From Malachius bipustulatus (lineage: Eukaryota; Arthropoda; Insecta; Coleoptera; Melyridae): DNA of 64,000 nucleotides. Both the position numbers and the translations under genes were made by a program. Numbering within the stretch: the first letter of the stretch is position 1; every line of letters begins with the position of its first letter. Positions 35,140 through 46,010 of this stretch are shown here, one piece after another. The stretch covers positions 38,393,735-38,457,734 of the forward strand of contig OU342636.1 in NCBI GenBank assembly GCA_910589415.1. The letters are read 5' to 3'. The notes below the pieces were generated by a model. That model did not search any database. It worked only from the letters and a program-made list of their open reading frames with translations, and was not told the DNA's origin.

Positions 35140-36720
35140 TTAATATAGAATGGATATCTTACTACCGGTTAACCGTTTTAGGTATAGTCCTCTCCTCTAT
35201 CTATGTATTTTCTAACTTAAAAAAAAAATCGGCAGACTGCTGGTATAATAATCTTAAACGCGTATAAAATCCAATGAAATGAAAGGTTCCCGCAGTCGGA
35301 TAGTCTGTAACACTGGATGCAATCTTTAGACCCCTGAACTGAAATTTTGAGAAGTGGAAGTAGAAAAGGGTAGAAGATGGATGATTCTACTTTCGGAAAA
35401 AGAGGAAAAAAGAGAGAAATACAAGAGACACTAATCGCTGGCCCGGGATGTTGTGAGGAACCTTCACAGAGTAATGGATCATAAATCAGATAATGCAGCT
35501 TTTTATTGACTGCAAAAAATAATAATTGGGATTGTAAGGGATAATAAGGGATTGCTTAAAATTCAAATATGTGTACAGTATATACCTAAGTAGGTATCTT
35601 AATATTGCAAGACTCACTGTCTGGTATATTTATTTACACTTCAGAGAGGAATTTGAAACATTTTCTCAATAATTTCTTCACTTTTTGACGGTGGCCATCA
35701 GATGCGGTCGTCGGATTATTTTTTCCGGTTTGTTTGAGTTTGAATGAAGTACCTACTTCCTTAGTTTTTGTTTTTATTATTTAGAAAACAGGTTTCTGGA
35801 AGCTGTTTATGACTTTTTGTAGCGTAATGTGAGTAATGTGACATCATCCTGCTCCTGCATGTTGCATTATCAATAAATCTTGATTTATAAGGCAGATTAT
35901 GATAGGGCACTTATTCTGGTTCCTTTCATTTTAATGAATTGCTTTTGTTTTATTTTTATAATACAAAGTATTTGTTATTTAGTTAAAATTAGCAAACAGT
36001 TGAACTTGAACATAATAATTACTTCAAATATGTTTGTTAATTTGGCATTAGAAGTAGGTACATAATTTTGTGCTAATTTTAATTGAATAAAATAATTTTA
36101 TCTATTAAATTTTTATTACCGATAGCTTTTTATTTTTTACTGATGAAGAGGATAACCAGTTAATCGTCGGTTAACCGGTTAGTAATATTTCATAAAACTA
36201 AAACACACATGCAGCCCGAAAATAAGTATCGAGAAATAAAAAATCTTTATCTTTATATAGTTTAAGGGCTAGTTGCACAAAAGTTAATTAAAGATTTGTC
36301 AGATTATTACTGATTTTAAATTGCCAATTTTGAAAGTATGTGTGAATATTTTGAATGATCTTTTATTGTTATTTACCCGTGATTTAACTCTTCTAAAGGG
36401 GAGTAGAATTTATTTCCTGACCTGACCAACATTTTGATAATACAGGGCATTTTAAAATCAGTAATTATCTGGCAGATCTTTAACGTTTGTGCAACCGGAC
36501 CTAAGATTATTAGACTTATGAAAGTAAATAGAACTTACACTTACGTTTAACAGTAGTAATAACCCAAGGACATTGATAATTTAGGCGTCGGTCTGTTGCC
36601 AAGCAACAAGCTTGAGAAAGTTGTTATAAAATTTTTGAGCATTTATCAAAGTTCGAGGGTTATCGGATACAAATTTTTTTGCTAATTATAATATGAAAAA
36701 ATCAGAGCAAAAACAATTAT
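35140..36720. other. No gene recognised
   Basis: AT-rich, non-coding in appearance. Simple words TTAACCGGTTAG near 35167 and 36170 are inverted relative to each other, but no element boundaries were found. Confidence 0.4.
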
Positions 36721-36724
36721 TTAT

Positions 36725-37160
36725 TTAAAGGTGCAATTAACTTTTGTGGCCATAAGAAAAACAAAAGTTGACTTCGAAAACCCCAAGATCTAGTCGGCTT
36801 TGGAAATTTTTGAAACGTCAAATGAGTAGCTCATTATTTGAGTAGCTCATCATACAAAAAATAATAAATCTTTTTTCAATAATAAAGAAGATATGGCTAA
36901 AATAATAAATCTGCATGCTTCAAGTTTGATCAGGATATTTCAGGAAATTCTGGGATTATTGAGAAAAAAAATTGCCAAATACTCGTCTCAAAACAGCGCA
37001 ACTTTTTTATAATTATTTAACCGACTGCATGAAAAAACTGAAAAAACCGAAAAAAACTGCATGAAACGGTAAGAGATATGACTCTTACCGTTTCATTCAG
37101 TTTTTTTTACCTCAGCCTGTATCATAAAATTAAACAACGACCGACTTTTCTGAAAGGTCG
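36725..37160 (-). repeat. YY1/Pho-word repeat family, copy d (pairs with 27093-27485)
   Basis: GGCCATAAGAAAAACAAAAG, AGATCTAGTCGGCTTTGG, AAGATATGGCTAAAAT, CAGGATATTTCAGGAAATTC and CTTTTCTGAAAGGTCGTATT occur in the inverse order of copy a. The GGCGGC core of the motif is degraded here to TGTGGCC. Confidence 0.75.
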
Positions 37161-37169
37161 TATTGTATT

Positions 37170-39515
37170 TATGGCTTATACAATTTATGGTAGTTAAATC
37201 TTATTAACCTATTAAATAAAAATTTAATATTTAACTATTAAAAAAGTTAAAAACGCTACATTTGAATTTTTATCGAAAAATCCTATCGAAATTGTATAAG
37301 TAGGTACCTATATATATATGTCTTTTTTGCAGTACAATTTACAATGGCATACCGAAAATGTAATAAAAATAGTTTACCTTTTTGTACGAGACAAAAGATG
37401 TCATGTGACCCGGACTCTGGGTGCAACTTTTTTTAAGTAAAAGCTTAATGAACGGAAATAAAATGAAATTAATGAATGTAATATACCTTTAATACTATTC
37501 AAACATTAATAGTTTCTACAATGTTTTTTTTTTTAGTAGTAAGTAAGTATCCATTAGCGTAAGGATGATAATAATTGCGCTAGGACGAACCAGCCTGTAC
37601 AAAGAGACAATTCGTCTATCCGGATCCGGGGACACTTAGATGTTCTGTACTGTATATCCACAGAATAGACATATTCTGTGCTAATACTGCTTATCCGAGG
37701 CCCTGAGAAGTGGCAACAAAGCAGGGTTTCCGGTAATCGGATGGGTATATACTTTTAGTGCAGTGGGCTATGTATTGACATCAGAACGTTCAGGGATTCT
37801 AAAATTCTTAAGGATATAACCAGATTTGTATGTTGTGAAATGTTTACCCCTCGCAGGTTGCTTCGATTAATATGATGTTTCTCTTCACTTTCAGTTATAA
37901 TACACACCATCAAGTCTATTATTAAGGGCGGGACTCCGGTTACCTGTGCAACGTACCGGGCTTCGTGAAATAAGCTTAATGTGTATATATATATATATAA
38001 ATATATAAATATATAGAGATGTTTTTGTATCAAGGTGAGATCTTTTGGTTACATTTTGTAGACAAGCTGAGATCCATTTTTACAAGACGAGATCCTTTTC
38101 GGATCTCGACTTGTATCTATGTGTATATCAACTTTTTTCACATAGGAGGGGTCAGGGGGGGGTGGTGGCAAATTTTCGTCTGGATCTCATTTTGACCATT
38201 TTTTATCAATTTTTATACAGAAATAGTTCAACTGTTTACGCTTAAGAGGGCGCTAGGGTTGTGGTCGTGTATATTATTATTTCTGTACAACTCGAGATCC
38301 GGTAAATGTGGCACTACTGCAAAGCAGATCAGGTTACATTTGGCACTTAAATTGATGGTTATCTCGACTGTAGAATAAAATTCGTATTCCTAACTCTTGC
38401 CTTGCCGCTTTGAGATAGCTCCCTCACGGAAATGCATTAAAAAACAATTGAACATGGGTCCCTAATAAATTTTCTAAAGAAACATCAAAGTTAATTAGCA
38501 AATCCATATTATTATTGCCGTACCTATTTGTGTTAAATTAACTGCATTTTTATCAATAAGATAATTGAAGATTGAATAATTGAAGATTCAAATGAAATCC
38601 AATGATGTAGGTACATACAGTGAGCGCCAAAAGTAAGAAATAAATTCGATAAAACGGAAAACGTTGTTTTTTTTTATGAAATAAAAAACAGGCCGATTTT
38701 TCTTTTAAGCTGTTCAACTTTTGAAATAATATTCGGGTATACAAGCTGATACGTGAAAAAATTGTGACGTCATCGGCATTTTTTTTTTTTTAAATAGAAA
38801 ACCCTTACTTTTTATTCCATTTTTTGATACTTTATTCTATTGCCAATACGGTGATGTAATCAATTTGTAACCTTAAATGAGCAAATTTTTGAGAAAATGA
38901 ACTTAACTTAGACAGATTTAATAGATTAATTTAATTTAATTTAACAGATTTAATTCAATAGACTTACAGTAGATATTATAAAGGCTCATTAGGTTAACGT
39001 ACAGATTTCGGGGGCCGTTTCTAGAAAATATGTATCGACTCTGGGTGGAAAATATAGCAATTCAGTGATTCTTGGCCGGACAGGGATTACAAAAATGTTA
39101 ATAAAAGTAATTTGACGTCGATATTCACTTTGAAAACGGTCACAAAAATCTGCCCGTTAACTTAATTGGCCTTTATAATACCCACTGTTAATTTAATAGA
39201 CAGATCTTATAAAATTGCCATGGAAACTGTTATTTTTGTTTGATATGGTTTTAATTTTTTTCGTTAATGTTCCGATTTTCACATCACTAACAAAAAGTGC
39301 ACACTCTCGACTTCACAAGCTGTTTTCTCAGAAATTTCCTTATATTTAAGGTTATAAATTGATTACATTACCATAATAACATTGTACTTATGTTCTAAAC
39401 TCATTAAATTTAATAGTTTTATCCGAATCACCCGGAAAATGCGTCTTCTTATCTGCATCGCGCTTCTCTTTATCAATTTTTTGCTCGAAATTGAGCGTTC
39501 AATAAAACATTTATT
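37170..39515. other. No gene recognised; TA microsatellite
   Basis: A (TA)n run with ATATAAAT units lies at about 37983-38015. GAGATCC words recur between 38035 and 38110 and again near 38290. No protein or RNA gene was found. Confidence 0.45.
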
Positions 39516-39520
39516 ATATA

Positions 39521-40193
39521 CAGGGTGCGGCGCGAGAACCTTAGGGCATTTTTATATGGAGAAGTCCAAGGAGTAGAAGTCTAAAAATTTGTACGTGTAT
39601 AATTTTGGTTTTGACGAGCTGTAAAATATTCACAACCCCTCACCATTTCCGGTTATACCGAAGTAGCCATCAACTATCTTATTTTAAACGGGACAAGTTG
39701 TATATTATAACATTTTCAGATTGCCTGAAAAAATATAATAAAAATGGTGTTTGTAGTTCAAAATTGGAACGAGTGGTTTATGAGTTATAAACAAATGAAA
39801 ATCGCAATTTTTCATTTTCAAAGCAGCTTAGATCGAAAACGGGTCAAGATAGATGAAAACGGCTTACATGTCCCTATCTTAACTTTTCACGTAGTATCCT
39901 ATGGTGCTGATGAAATTTGTATACAAAGTGATGAAAAATCAGCGTTTTCAAAAAGAAAATTAATAAAAAATATTTTTTTTTTAGGTACTCCAGCATAATA
40001 GTATACAAAAAGTTAGGATAGGGACATGTAAGCCGTTTTCCGATATCTTGACCCGTATTCAAGCTAAGCTGCTTTGAAATGGAAAATTGCAATTTTAATT
40101 TGTTTATAACTCATTAATTGGTCGTTACAAATTTGAACTGTAAACATCATTTTTATTACTGTTTTTCAGGCAATCTGAAAATGTAATAATATA
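39521..40193. mobile_element. Palindromic relative of the 33484 element, with CAGGGTG ends
   Basis: Core arms 39700 to about 39920 and about 39985 to 40193 are reverse complements: outer TATATTATAACATTTTCAG and its complement, then TTTATGAGTTATAAACAAAT, and TTACATGTCCCTATCTTAAC. The same internal words occur in the arms of 33484-34334, so both belong to one family. TATACAGGGTG occurs at 39517 and again at 40190 in the same orientation, so the outer boundary is uncertain and may combine two insertions. Confidence 0.75.
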
Positions 40194-40267
40194 CAGGGTG
40201 TACCATTAAAAAAAAACAAGAAAAATATGGCAACTTCCGGTGTAACCGGAAGGGCTGACCAAGGGCT

Positions 40268-40880
40268 GACAAAAGTTACAGGCCTTTGAATCTCAGATTT
40301 GTGATATTTTTTCACGAGTAAGAGCTTCGCAAAATATTTTTTTCTCCGTCACCGGTTGACATTGGGGACTCTAGTTTTGTTTTTCCATTATAGTTATGAT
40401 TAGTGAACGAAATGACGTATTTAAAATGCAAGAAGTTTGTTCAATTTTTTAAAATATTCAGTGTTTTTGTCCGATTAATCACACAGTTTCTGCAAAGTTC
40501 CGACTTTGAACACCTTTAATTTTTTTTCACGATATCGATTTCAGTTTTTTTGTTACCATCTGATAAAATGAAGTTTTGTGAACATTTTATTCCGCATAAC
40601 ATATAGTCGCGTTTCAAAAATAAACTTTCTAGAGCCGTTGATATGAAATCCTGAAGTTGACCAGATATGTTTAGCATAGAACGGACAGAGTGCGTGTTAT
40701 AGCGCGGCGACGGCTGTTGAACAAGGAACGGCTGAGAATTAGATTGTTACTGTTATGTAACCTATTCAATAATAATTTAGGGACGTTTATTTAATGTAAT
40801 ATTGTTTAAATAAGGATTTGATATTTTGGAAATATTCATATTTTCAATTACATAAGTACATAGGTTAAAAAACTATATTT
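40268..40880 (+). repeat. Partial copy of AGTGGAGCGG transposon family (no termini)
   Basis: Nearly identical to the interior of 46411-47275 and inverse to 48353-49139: GACAAAAGTTACAGGCCTTT, CCGTCACCGGTTGACATTGG, CGACGGCTGTTGAACAAGGA. Both terminal repeats are missing. The copy ends next to the foldback that borders the DIRS element. Confidence 0.85.
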
Positions 40881-40902
40881 TATACATAATAGGTATACAT
40901 AA

Positions 40903-41242
40903 TTATACGATCAAACGAACTTACCTTAAGTGAAGTTCGATCGTGATTATATGAAGCGTCCAGTCCGAAGATATCACTTTATTTTTACCATGTAGTCCGC
41001 CGTCAGGTGGCTGCCGTGCACCGTGTTTAAAGAAAATGTTCCCCCTACTACTGCTAGCCCTGCTCACTCGGTCTATATGCCGAGCACCCAGCTTCATTCT
41101 TTTCAAAGATCCCTCTTGTCTTCTAGCGTGAACTGCAACCTTAGGGGTAATAGGGTTGGGTGGGAGTGATATCTTCGGACTGGACGCTTCATATAATCAC
41201 GATCGAACTTCACTTAAGGTAAGTTCGTTTGATCGTATAATT
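40903..41242. repeat. 340 bp foldback at DIRS 3' side, with inverted copy of the DIRS leader
   Basis: The ends 40903-40980 and 41166-41242 are perfect or nearly perfect inverse copies: outer AATTATACGATCAAACGAAC, inner GCGTCCAGTCCGAAGATATC. Between them, 40985-41095 is the reverse complement of 45906-46016, the 5' untranslated leader of the adjacent DIRS element. This combination of terminus-like and leader sequences resembles the complementary regions that DIRS elements use to complete circular intermediates. It could instead be a separate non-autonomous DIRS derivative. Confidence 0.7.
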
Positions 41243-41243
41243 A

Positions 41244-41289
41244 TATGTCAGCGTCCAGTCCTCGATATCACTTTATTTTTACCATGTAG
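41244..41289 (+). repeat. DIRS terminal inverted repeat, 3' side
   Basis: Perfect inverse of 46011-46056 over about 46 bp. Followed inward by the 3' untranslated region of the recombinase gene. Confidence 0.85.
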
Positions 41290-41581
41290 TTGTTTAAAGA
41301 TGAGGTTGCTGTTTACTGCTAAGATCGTTATTAAATGTTCTATCAATTTATATGTAGATAGAAATAACATTTTATTGTTAAAAATAACAAATAACAAATT
41401 CTATTCGAATAGATGTAAATTATAAATAATATTCTTATTTAACGGGAATTAAGAATAAACTCTAAACAGGAAACTAAAACAGGTAGACGTTATTCTCACA
41501 ACAAACTTAAAATAAAATTCGTAACATCTTAATGTAGATAGGCGAGTATCTATATTTTAAGATTTAATGCCAGCTAAAATA

Positions 41582-42697
41582 TCAGGTACTTTTTACACTA
41601 ATACCTAAAATGGCATTTGCAAAGTCTGATTTGCTTGTTAATGGACGATTATAGAACCTGGCAAATGTTCCACTTCGTTCTGACCATCCTGCTGTATTAT
41701 AGATGGTTTCGAGGGGAATGCCTAACCTTAAGGCCGCTGAAGTAGACGAATGTCTTAAAGAGTGTGGCTTGAATTTTGTTATGTCGATGCCTGCTGATTT
41801 TAGCATTTCTTTTCCCCATCTACTAATTGACTGTTTGCTGGCTTCCAGATGAGGTTTCTTGGAAGTGAGAAACAAGAAATCTTGACAAGAACTTCGCAAA
41901 GGCTCTGTTCGCTTGATATATTCTTTGAGTGCCGAGGCTACACACAAGGCGGGGTTGTCCTTGAATTTTGGAATGTGCAGCGTTGGTTGTATTTTCCTGG
42001 AGTTGGAAGTTTTTATTTTGTCCGTGATTGGGATTTGAATTTCATCTGGAGTCTCGACAATGTTTGACAACCTTATGAGTGAGATAGTTTGGAGTCTCCC
42101 AGCGGTGATCAGAGCTAATAAGCAGACCAACTTTTGAGCGAGAGTTTGTAGGCTGAGCGGTTCCTGTAATCTCTCAATATGTTCCAAAAGCAGTTGTGGA
42201 TCCCAAGTGCTTTCATATTTCGGTTGCGATGGTCTAAGAGAAGAGATGCCTTTCAAATATCTCTTTATAATTGAGCTCTTACAGATGTCAGCGACAAGAA
42301 TGAGAGATAACGCAGATCTATAGGAGTTGAAGGTGCCATACCTGTATTCAGATTGCTCAAAAGTTGTCTGAAAAAAGGAGAGCACATCTGTCATTGTAGC
42401 TTCATATACGGATACTTTATTTAATTGGCAAAACTTCCACCAGGAGCGATATGTGGCATCGTATTGCTTGAGTGTCGAGGAGGAGACAGACGAGAGTATT
42501 GTACTGATACTAGCTTCGGGCACACCTTTCAACACGCAAGACTGCCAGATAATCTGGCGGCCACCAGGGTAAGGGTCGTCGCTAAGGGGTGGATCCTGTT
42601 GGAAGGAGAGTATAATGAGTAAGAGTTTGGTTCGAAGTACAATTCTTGACCGGTAACGAGCTTGGAGAAAAGCGGATACCAAGGTTGAGATGGCCAA
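41582..42697 (-). CDS. DIRS tyrosine recombinase (YR)
   Basis: A frame of 371 codons; the N-terminal ~55 overlap the RT gene, so the functional start is probably internal or made by translational coupling. It is predicted to integrate the closed circular DNA copy of the element. Tyrosine-recombinase catalytic residues are visible: R201 in ITAGRLQT, H312 and R315 in KPHSLRHSS, W338 in TAGWSERS (the His/Trp position), and nucleophile Y349 in ARFYNRP. Residues 60-150 form a helical core-binding region (LKQYDATYRSWWKFCQ). No interruption. It replaces the DDE integrase of LTR elements and is the feature that defines DIRS. Confidence 0.94.
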   Translation of the reverse strand: MAISTLVSAFLQARYRSRIVLRTKLLLIILSFQQDPPLSDDPYPGGRQIIWQSCVLKGVPEASISTILSSVSSSTLKQYDATYRSWWKFCQLNKVSVYEATMTDVLSFFQTTFEQSEYRYGTFNSYRSALSLILVADICKSSIIKRYLKGISSLRPSQPKYESTWDPQLLLEHIERLQEPLSLQTLAQKLVCLLALITAGRLQTISLIRLSNIVETPDEIQIPITDKIKTSNSRKIQPTLHIPKFKDNPALCVASALKEYIKRTEPLRSSCQDFLFLTSKKPHLEASKQSISRWGKEMLKSAGIDITKFKPHSLRHSSTSAALRLGIPLETIYNTAGWSERSGTFARFYNRPLTSKSDFANAILGISVKST

Positions 42698-44475
42698 TAT
42701 GGGACCACCATGATGACATCAGATTTATCCTGAGTTATTTTCTGAAGTGTTCGAAGAATAAGATTGAACGGAGGGAACGCATAGTAATAGTGGTTCTGCC
42801 AGGACAAGGTGAATGCATCAATTGCAAATGATCCTGGGTCTCTGTGCCAGGATACATACTTTACACATTTGCGATTCACAATTGACGCAAAAAGGTCTAT
42901 CTCAGGGGTGCCGAAGATCTCAATAATTTTACCGAATGTTGTGACAGAAAGTGACCATTCGGACTCGTTGTCCAAGCGACGAGATTCTTCGTCGGCCTCC
43001 CAGTTGTCTTTAGAACAAATGTATGAGGCAAATATCCATATATTTCTGGTCTCACACCACTTCCATATTTCCTTTGCAAGAGAGCATAGAGATGGGAATT
43101 GGATACTACCCATTTTGTTGATATAAGATACTGCTGTGGTGTTGTCACATCTGATCAGAATATTGCAGCTACGTGACTGATTTGCATAACATTTGAGACC
43201 ATAAAATATTGCTTTTAATTCCAGGTAATTAATGTGGTGCTTTTTATCGGACTCTGACCAATATCCGTGAGATCTTTCAGGCGCACAACAAGCTCCCCAG
43301 CCTGTTAAAGACGCATCAGTGAAGATCTCACTCTGGAAATAATCTTTTATTATGTCGTTAAATGAAGGTAAAATATTATCAATCCACCATGAAAATTCTT
43401 CCTTCAAGTTAATTGGGAGTAACATTCTCGCATTAAAATTCAAATTATTTTTTGAAAGGGCCAAAAATTTCTCCCTTTCTAAAGACTTGGTATATAGCCA
43501 GCCATATTTGATTGCAGGGCAGGCCGATATTAAAATGCCTATAAACCTGGCTAACTCTCTAATTTTACAGGTGGATTTCTGAAGAAAGTTCAGTGCAATC
43601 TTTCTTATGTTTTGTTTCTTTTGCAATGGCAACTCCAATTTCAGTTTTTGGCTATCAAATATAAAACCTAAAAACTTTCGCGATTTATTTGGGACCAAGC
43701 AACTCTTATCATAATTTATTATGAAACCAAGCGAAATAAGACAATTGAGGGCAATGTCCGTATTTTTGGTACATTCCTCAACTGAGTTGCCGAGGATTAG
43801 GAAGTCATCAAGGTAGTTAACGCACTTGATCCCTTGCAAACGTAATTGTGAAGTTATGGGTTTCATAAGCTTAGTAAAGCAATATGGGGCGGAAGATAAG
43901 CCAAACGGCAAGCATGTAAATTCATAGTGACAGTTATTGAATTCGAACCTCAGATATTTGCGAAAATTTTTGTCAATGGGAACAAGAAAATAGGCGTCTT
44001 TTAGGTCTATCGTTGTCATATAAACTCCTTGACTTATCAAACGCAGGGCGGTTCTATGGTCCTCCATCTTAAAATGGGGACACACTACATATTTGTTTAA
44101 TTTTTTAAGGTTGAGAATAAATCTCTTTCTCCCATCCGATTTATCTGCCATAAAAATTGGAGAAAGAACTTCTCCTGGAGTAGGTGTACATTGAACGACA
44201 GCTCCACAAAGTAGGAGGTCTCTAACCCCGGAAGCCAAAAAAATAGTTTCCGATCTAGAGAGCCTCCTAATAACTGATTTAGTCGTTTGCGGAGGTATCG
44301 CATGAAACGGGATTTTATATCCGTTGACCCAGGATAAAACCTTTGCATTGGAAGTCACTGTTCTCCAAGCCTCGTAAAAATATTTTAAACGACCTGCGAA
44401 TATGGTTTTACTTACCCTTAACGCTTCCTTTGATAAGGCGTTCGTTTTCCTTCCCTCGAGGGTTGCCCTTTGCAT
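42529..44475 (-). CDS. DIRS reverse transcriptase-RNase H polyprotein
   Basis: A 648-codon frame overlapping Gag by 58 bp and YR by 169 bp in other frames. RT motifs in order: VLSPIFMADKSDGRKR (~103-118), IDLKDAYF with D157, LPFGLSSAPYCF (~189-200), NYLDDFLIL with D223/D224, and FLGFIFD (~269-275). RNase H follows: D387 in FTDASLTGWG, E419 in YLELKA, D444 in CDNTTA and D495 in NWEADEESR. The C-terminal ~150 residues (EIDLFASIVN, SWHRDPGSF, AFPPFNLILR, VVPYWPSQPWYPL) match the conserved tail of DIRS polyproteins that is often annotated as methyltransferase-like; that label is not proven here. Catalytic residues are intact and there is no stop, so the enzyme could be active. The first ATG is not certain; overlap with Gag suggests recoding or reinitiation. 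Confidence 0.94.
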   Translation of the reverse strand: MQRATLEGRKTNALSKEALRVSKTIFAGRLKYFYEAWRTVTSNAKVLSWVNGYKIPFHAIPPQTTKSVIRRLSRSETIFLASGVRDLLLCGAVVQCTPTPGEVLSPIFMADKSDGRKRFILNLKKLNKYVVCPHFKMEDHRTALRLISQGVYMTTIDLKDAYFLVPIDKNFRKYLRFEFNNCHYEFTCLPFGLSSAPYCFTKLMKPITSQLRLQGIKCVNYLDDFLILGNSVEECTKNTDIALNCLISLGFIINYDKSCLVPNKSRKFLGFIFDSQKLKLELPLQKKQNIRKIALNFLQKSTCKIRELARFIGILISACPAIKYGWLYTKSLEREKFLALSKNNLNFNARMLLPINLKEEFSWWIDNILPSFNDIIKDYFQSEIFTDASLTGWGACCAPERSHGYWSESDKKHHINYLELKAIFYGLKCYANQSRSCNILIRCDNTTAVSYINKMGSIQFPSLCSLAKEIWKWCETRNIWIFASYICSKDNWEADEESRRLDNESEWSLSVTTFGKIIEIFGTPEIDLFASIVNRKCVKYVSWHRDPGSFAIDAFTLSWQNHYYYAFPPFNLILRTLQKITQDKSDVIMVVPYWPSQPWYPLFSKLVTGQELYFEPNSYSLYSPSNRIHPLATTLTLVAARLSGSLAC

Positions 44476-45800
44476 GGCCTTACCTCCCTCGTCTGGTGGT
44501 AAGCCGGGCGTTTCCGGTTTAAAGAACCCGAAGGTCCCGCGTGGGACTTATCTGCTGCCCCCCTCCATTTTTTTGGACGACTAGGAGGTATGTCTTGAGT
44601 AGCAGATCGTGATAGGGTCGAGCGAATAGAAGGACGTAAGTCTTTCCCTACTTTTTCAAGTGACTTGACTGCCCTAATTCTCTCGCCTAGATCCGGGCCG
44701 AATAGAAATTCTCCCGGGGAGATATTCTCTATCATTTCTTTCACCGGCTTATTTAGTAGAGGTCCAATTAAATATCGTCTAATTTGGGAGATTTCGAAAA
44801 ATAAGTGCGAAAAAATACGACCCGCATCTGTGAGATTTATTAATACGTCGTCTTTTATTGGTCGAGGTAGCTTGCCCTCCTCTTTCAGGATAATATTAGT
44901 GGCCTTGCCAAGTGCGGTCAATCCCTTACCTAGTTGTAACTGGTAGCCACAGTGTGTGGCGTCCCTTGAACAATGTGCAGTCGACATAACTGCTTTTATC
45001 TCGGGATTGACCTGGGGAGGAGTCAACGCTTTGCAATTGGTAGGGAAGTCTTGCTTAGCGAGCATTTTAGCTTGATCCTCTTTTGAAAGACCTTTAGTTA
45101 ATATATGCGCCCATCGTGTGGCAAGGGCGTCATGTAATTTTAATTCGGGACCTTTTTCGCTTTCAGGATCCTCTCCCAAAATATTTAGAGTATCCTCAGA
45201 AAGGTCTACATCATTTAAGATTATCAAAGCTGGCGACTGTCCATTTTTATCGCCCTCGGTTATGGCGGTTTGTTCAGGCCCAGCGTCGAATCTCACAGGC
45301 TCCGATACCTTCAAGTCATGGCTATCCTGTATTAACGCATTTGCCGTGCCATACGAGGCGATGTCTAGATCAGCGACACCAGTACCCGAGTATGAAACCG
45401 CAGTGTACGAACTACGACTTTCAGGCGAATTGCAACTGTCCACATTACCATAGTTGTGTTTCGTAAAATCTCTGCGTGAATCTACACCGCTGCGGTGATA
45501 GCTTTCACGATAACGAGATGACGATCGAGTAGAGCCTCTGTGTGAATCCATCCTGCTCGAGGAATGGCTTTCACAGTGACGAGACCGTGATCGTACGTGC
45601 CTGTCTCGCTCTAAGTTTGGTGAATTCATCTCGCGCGGAGCATGACCTTCACCATGACGAGACCGTGATCGATCCCGTCGATGGGATTTTTCTCTTACTT
45701 TCTTCAATTGTTTTTCCAATTTTGCAATTCTGTCAACCAAGTCACCTGATCTAGGTGTATCAGGTGATCTTGTGCGTTGACGTTTTTTGGTTTTTCCCAT
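44418..45800 (-). CDS. DIRS Gag-like protein
   Basis: A 460-residue protein from ATG at 45800. The N-terminus is basic (MGKTKKRQRTRSPD) with a short coiled-coil-like stretch (LVDRIAKLEKQLKKV, ~21-35), then an Arg/Ser/His-rich low-complexity region to about residue 130. A central domain, roughly 225-370 (ALATRWAHILTKGLSKEDQ, NCKALTPPQVNPEIKAVM, YQLQLGKGLTALGKA), fits the conserved DIRS Gag core. The C-terminus is again basic (KKWRGAADKSHAGPSG), consistent with nucleic-acid binding. No CCHC zinc knuckle is visible. It is the first gene of the element, about 210 bp after the 5' terminal repeat, and presumably forms the ribonucleoprotein particle. Confidence 0.9.
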   Translation of the reverse strand: MGKTKKRQRTRSPDTPRSGDLVDRIAKLEKQLKKVREKSHRRDRSRSRHGEGHAPREMNSPNLERDRHVRSRSRHCESHSSSRMDSHRGSTRSSSRYRESYHRSGVDSRRDFTKHNYGNVDSCNSPESRSSYTAVSYSGTGVADLDIASYGTANALIQDSHDLKVSEPVRFDAGPEQTAITEGDKNGQSPALIILNDVDLSEDTLNILGEDPESEKGPELKLHDALATRWAHILTKGLSKEDQAKMLAKQDFPTNCKALTPPQVNPEIKAVMSTAHCSRDATHCGYQLQLGKGLTALGKATNIILKEEGKLPRPIKDDVLINLTDAGRIFSHLFFEISQIRRYLIGPLLNKPVKEMIENISPGEFLFGPDLGERIRAVKSLEKVGKDLRPSIRSTLSRSATQDIPPSRPKKWRGAADKSHAGPSGSLNRKRPAYHQTREVRPCKGQPSREGKRTPYQRKR

Positions 45801-46010
45801 GATCTAACTGGAAATGGGGAAATTAAGGTGGTATATTAATTTTACTTACGTATTAGTCCGTGAAGGGCGAGGAGCACCGCACGGCAAATGCACCAAACAA
45901 CGAATGAAGCTGGGTGCTCGGCATATAGACCGAGTGAGCAGGGCTAGCAGTAGTAGGGGGAACATTTTCTTTAAACACGGTGCACGGCAGCCACCTGACG
46001 GCGGACTACA
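45801..46010 (-). other. DIRS 5' untranslated leader
   Basis: Lies between the 5' terminal repeat and the Gag ATG. The reverse complement of 45906-46010 is found again in the foldback at 40985-41095, an unusual internal duplication discussed in the findings. Confidence 0.7.

Noticed and set aside
41849..45466. Plus-strand frames inside the DIRS element
   Set aside because: Antisense shadows of Gag, RT and recombinase; none has a family motif.
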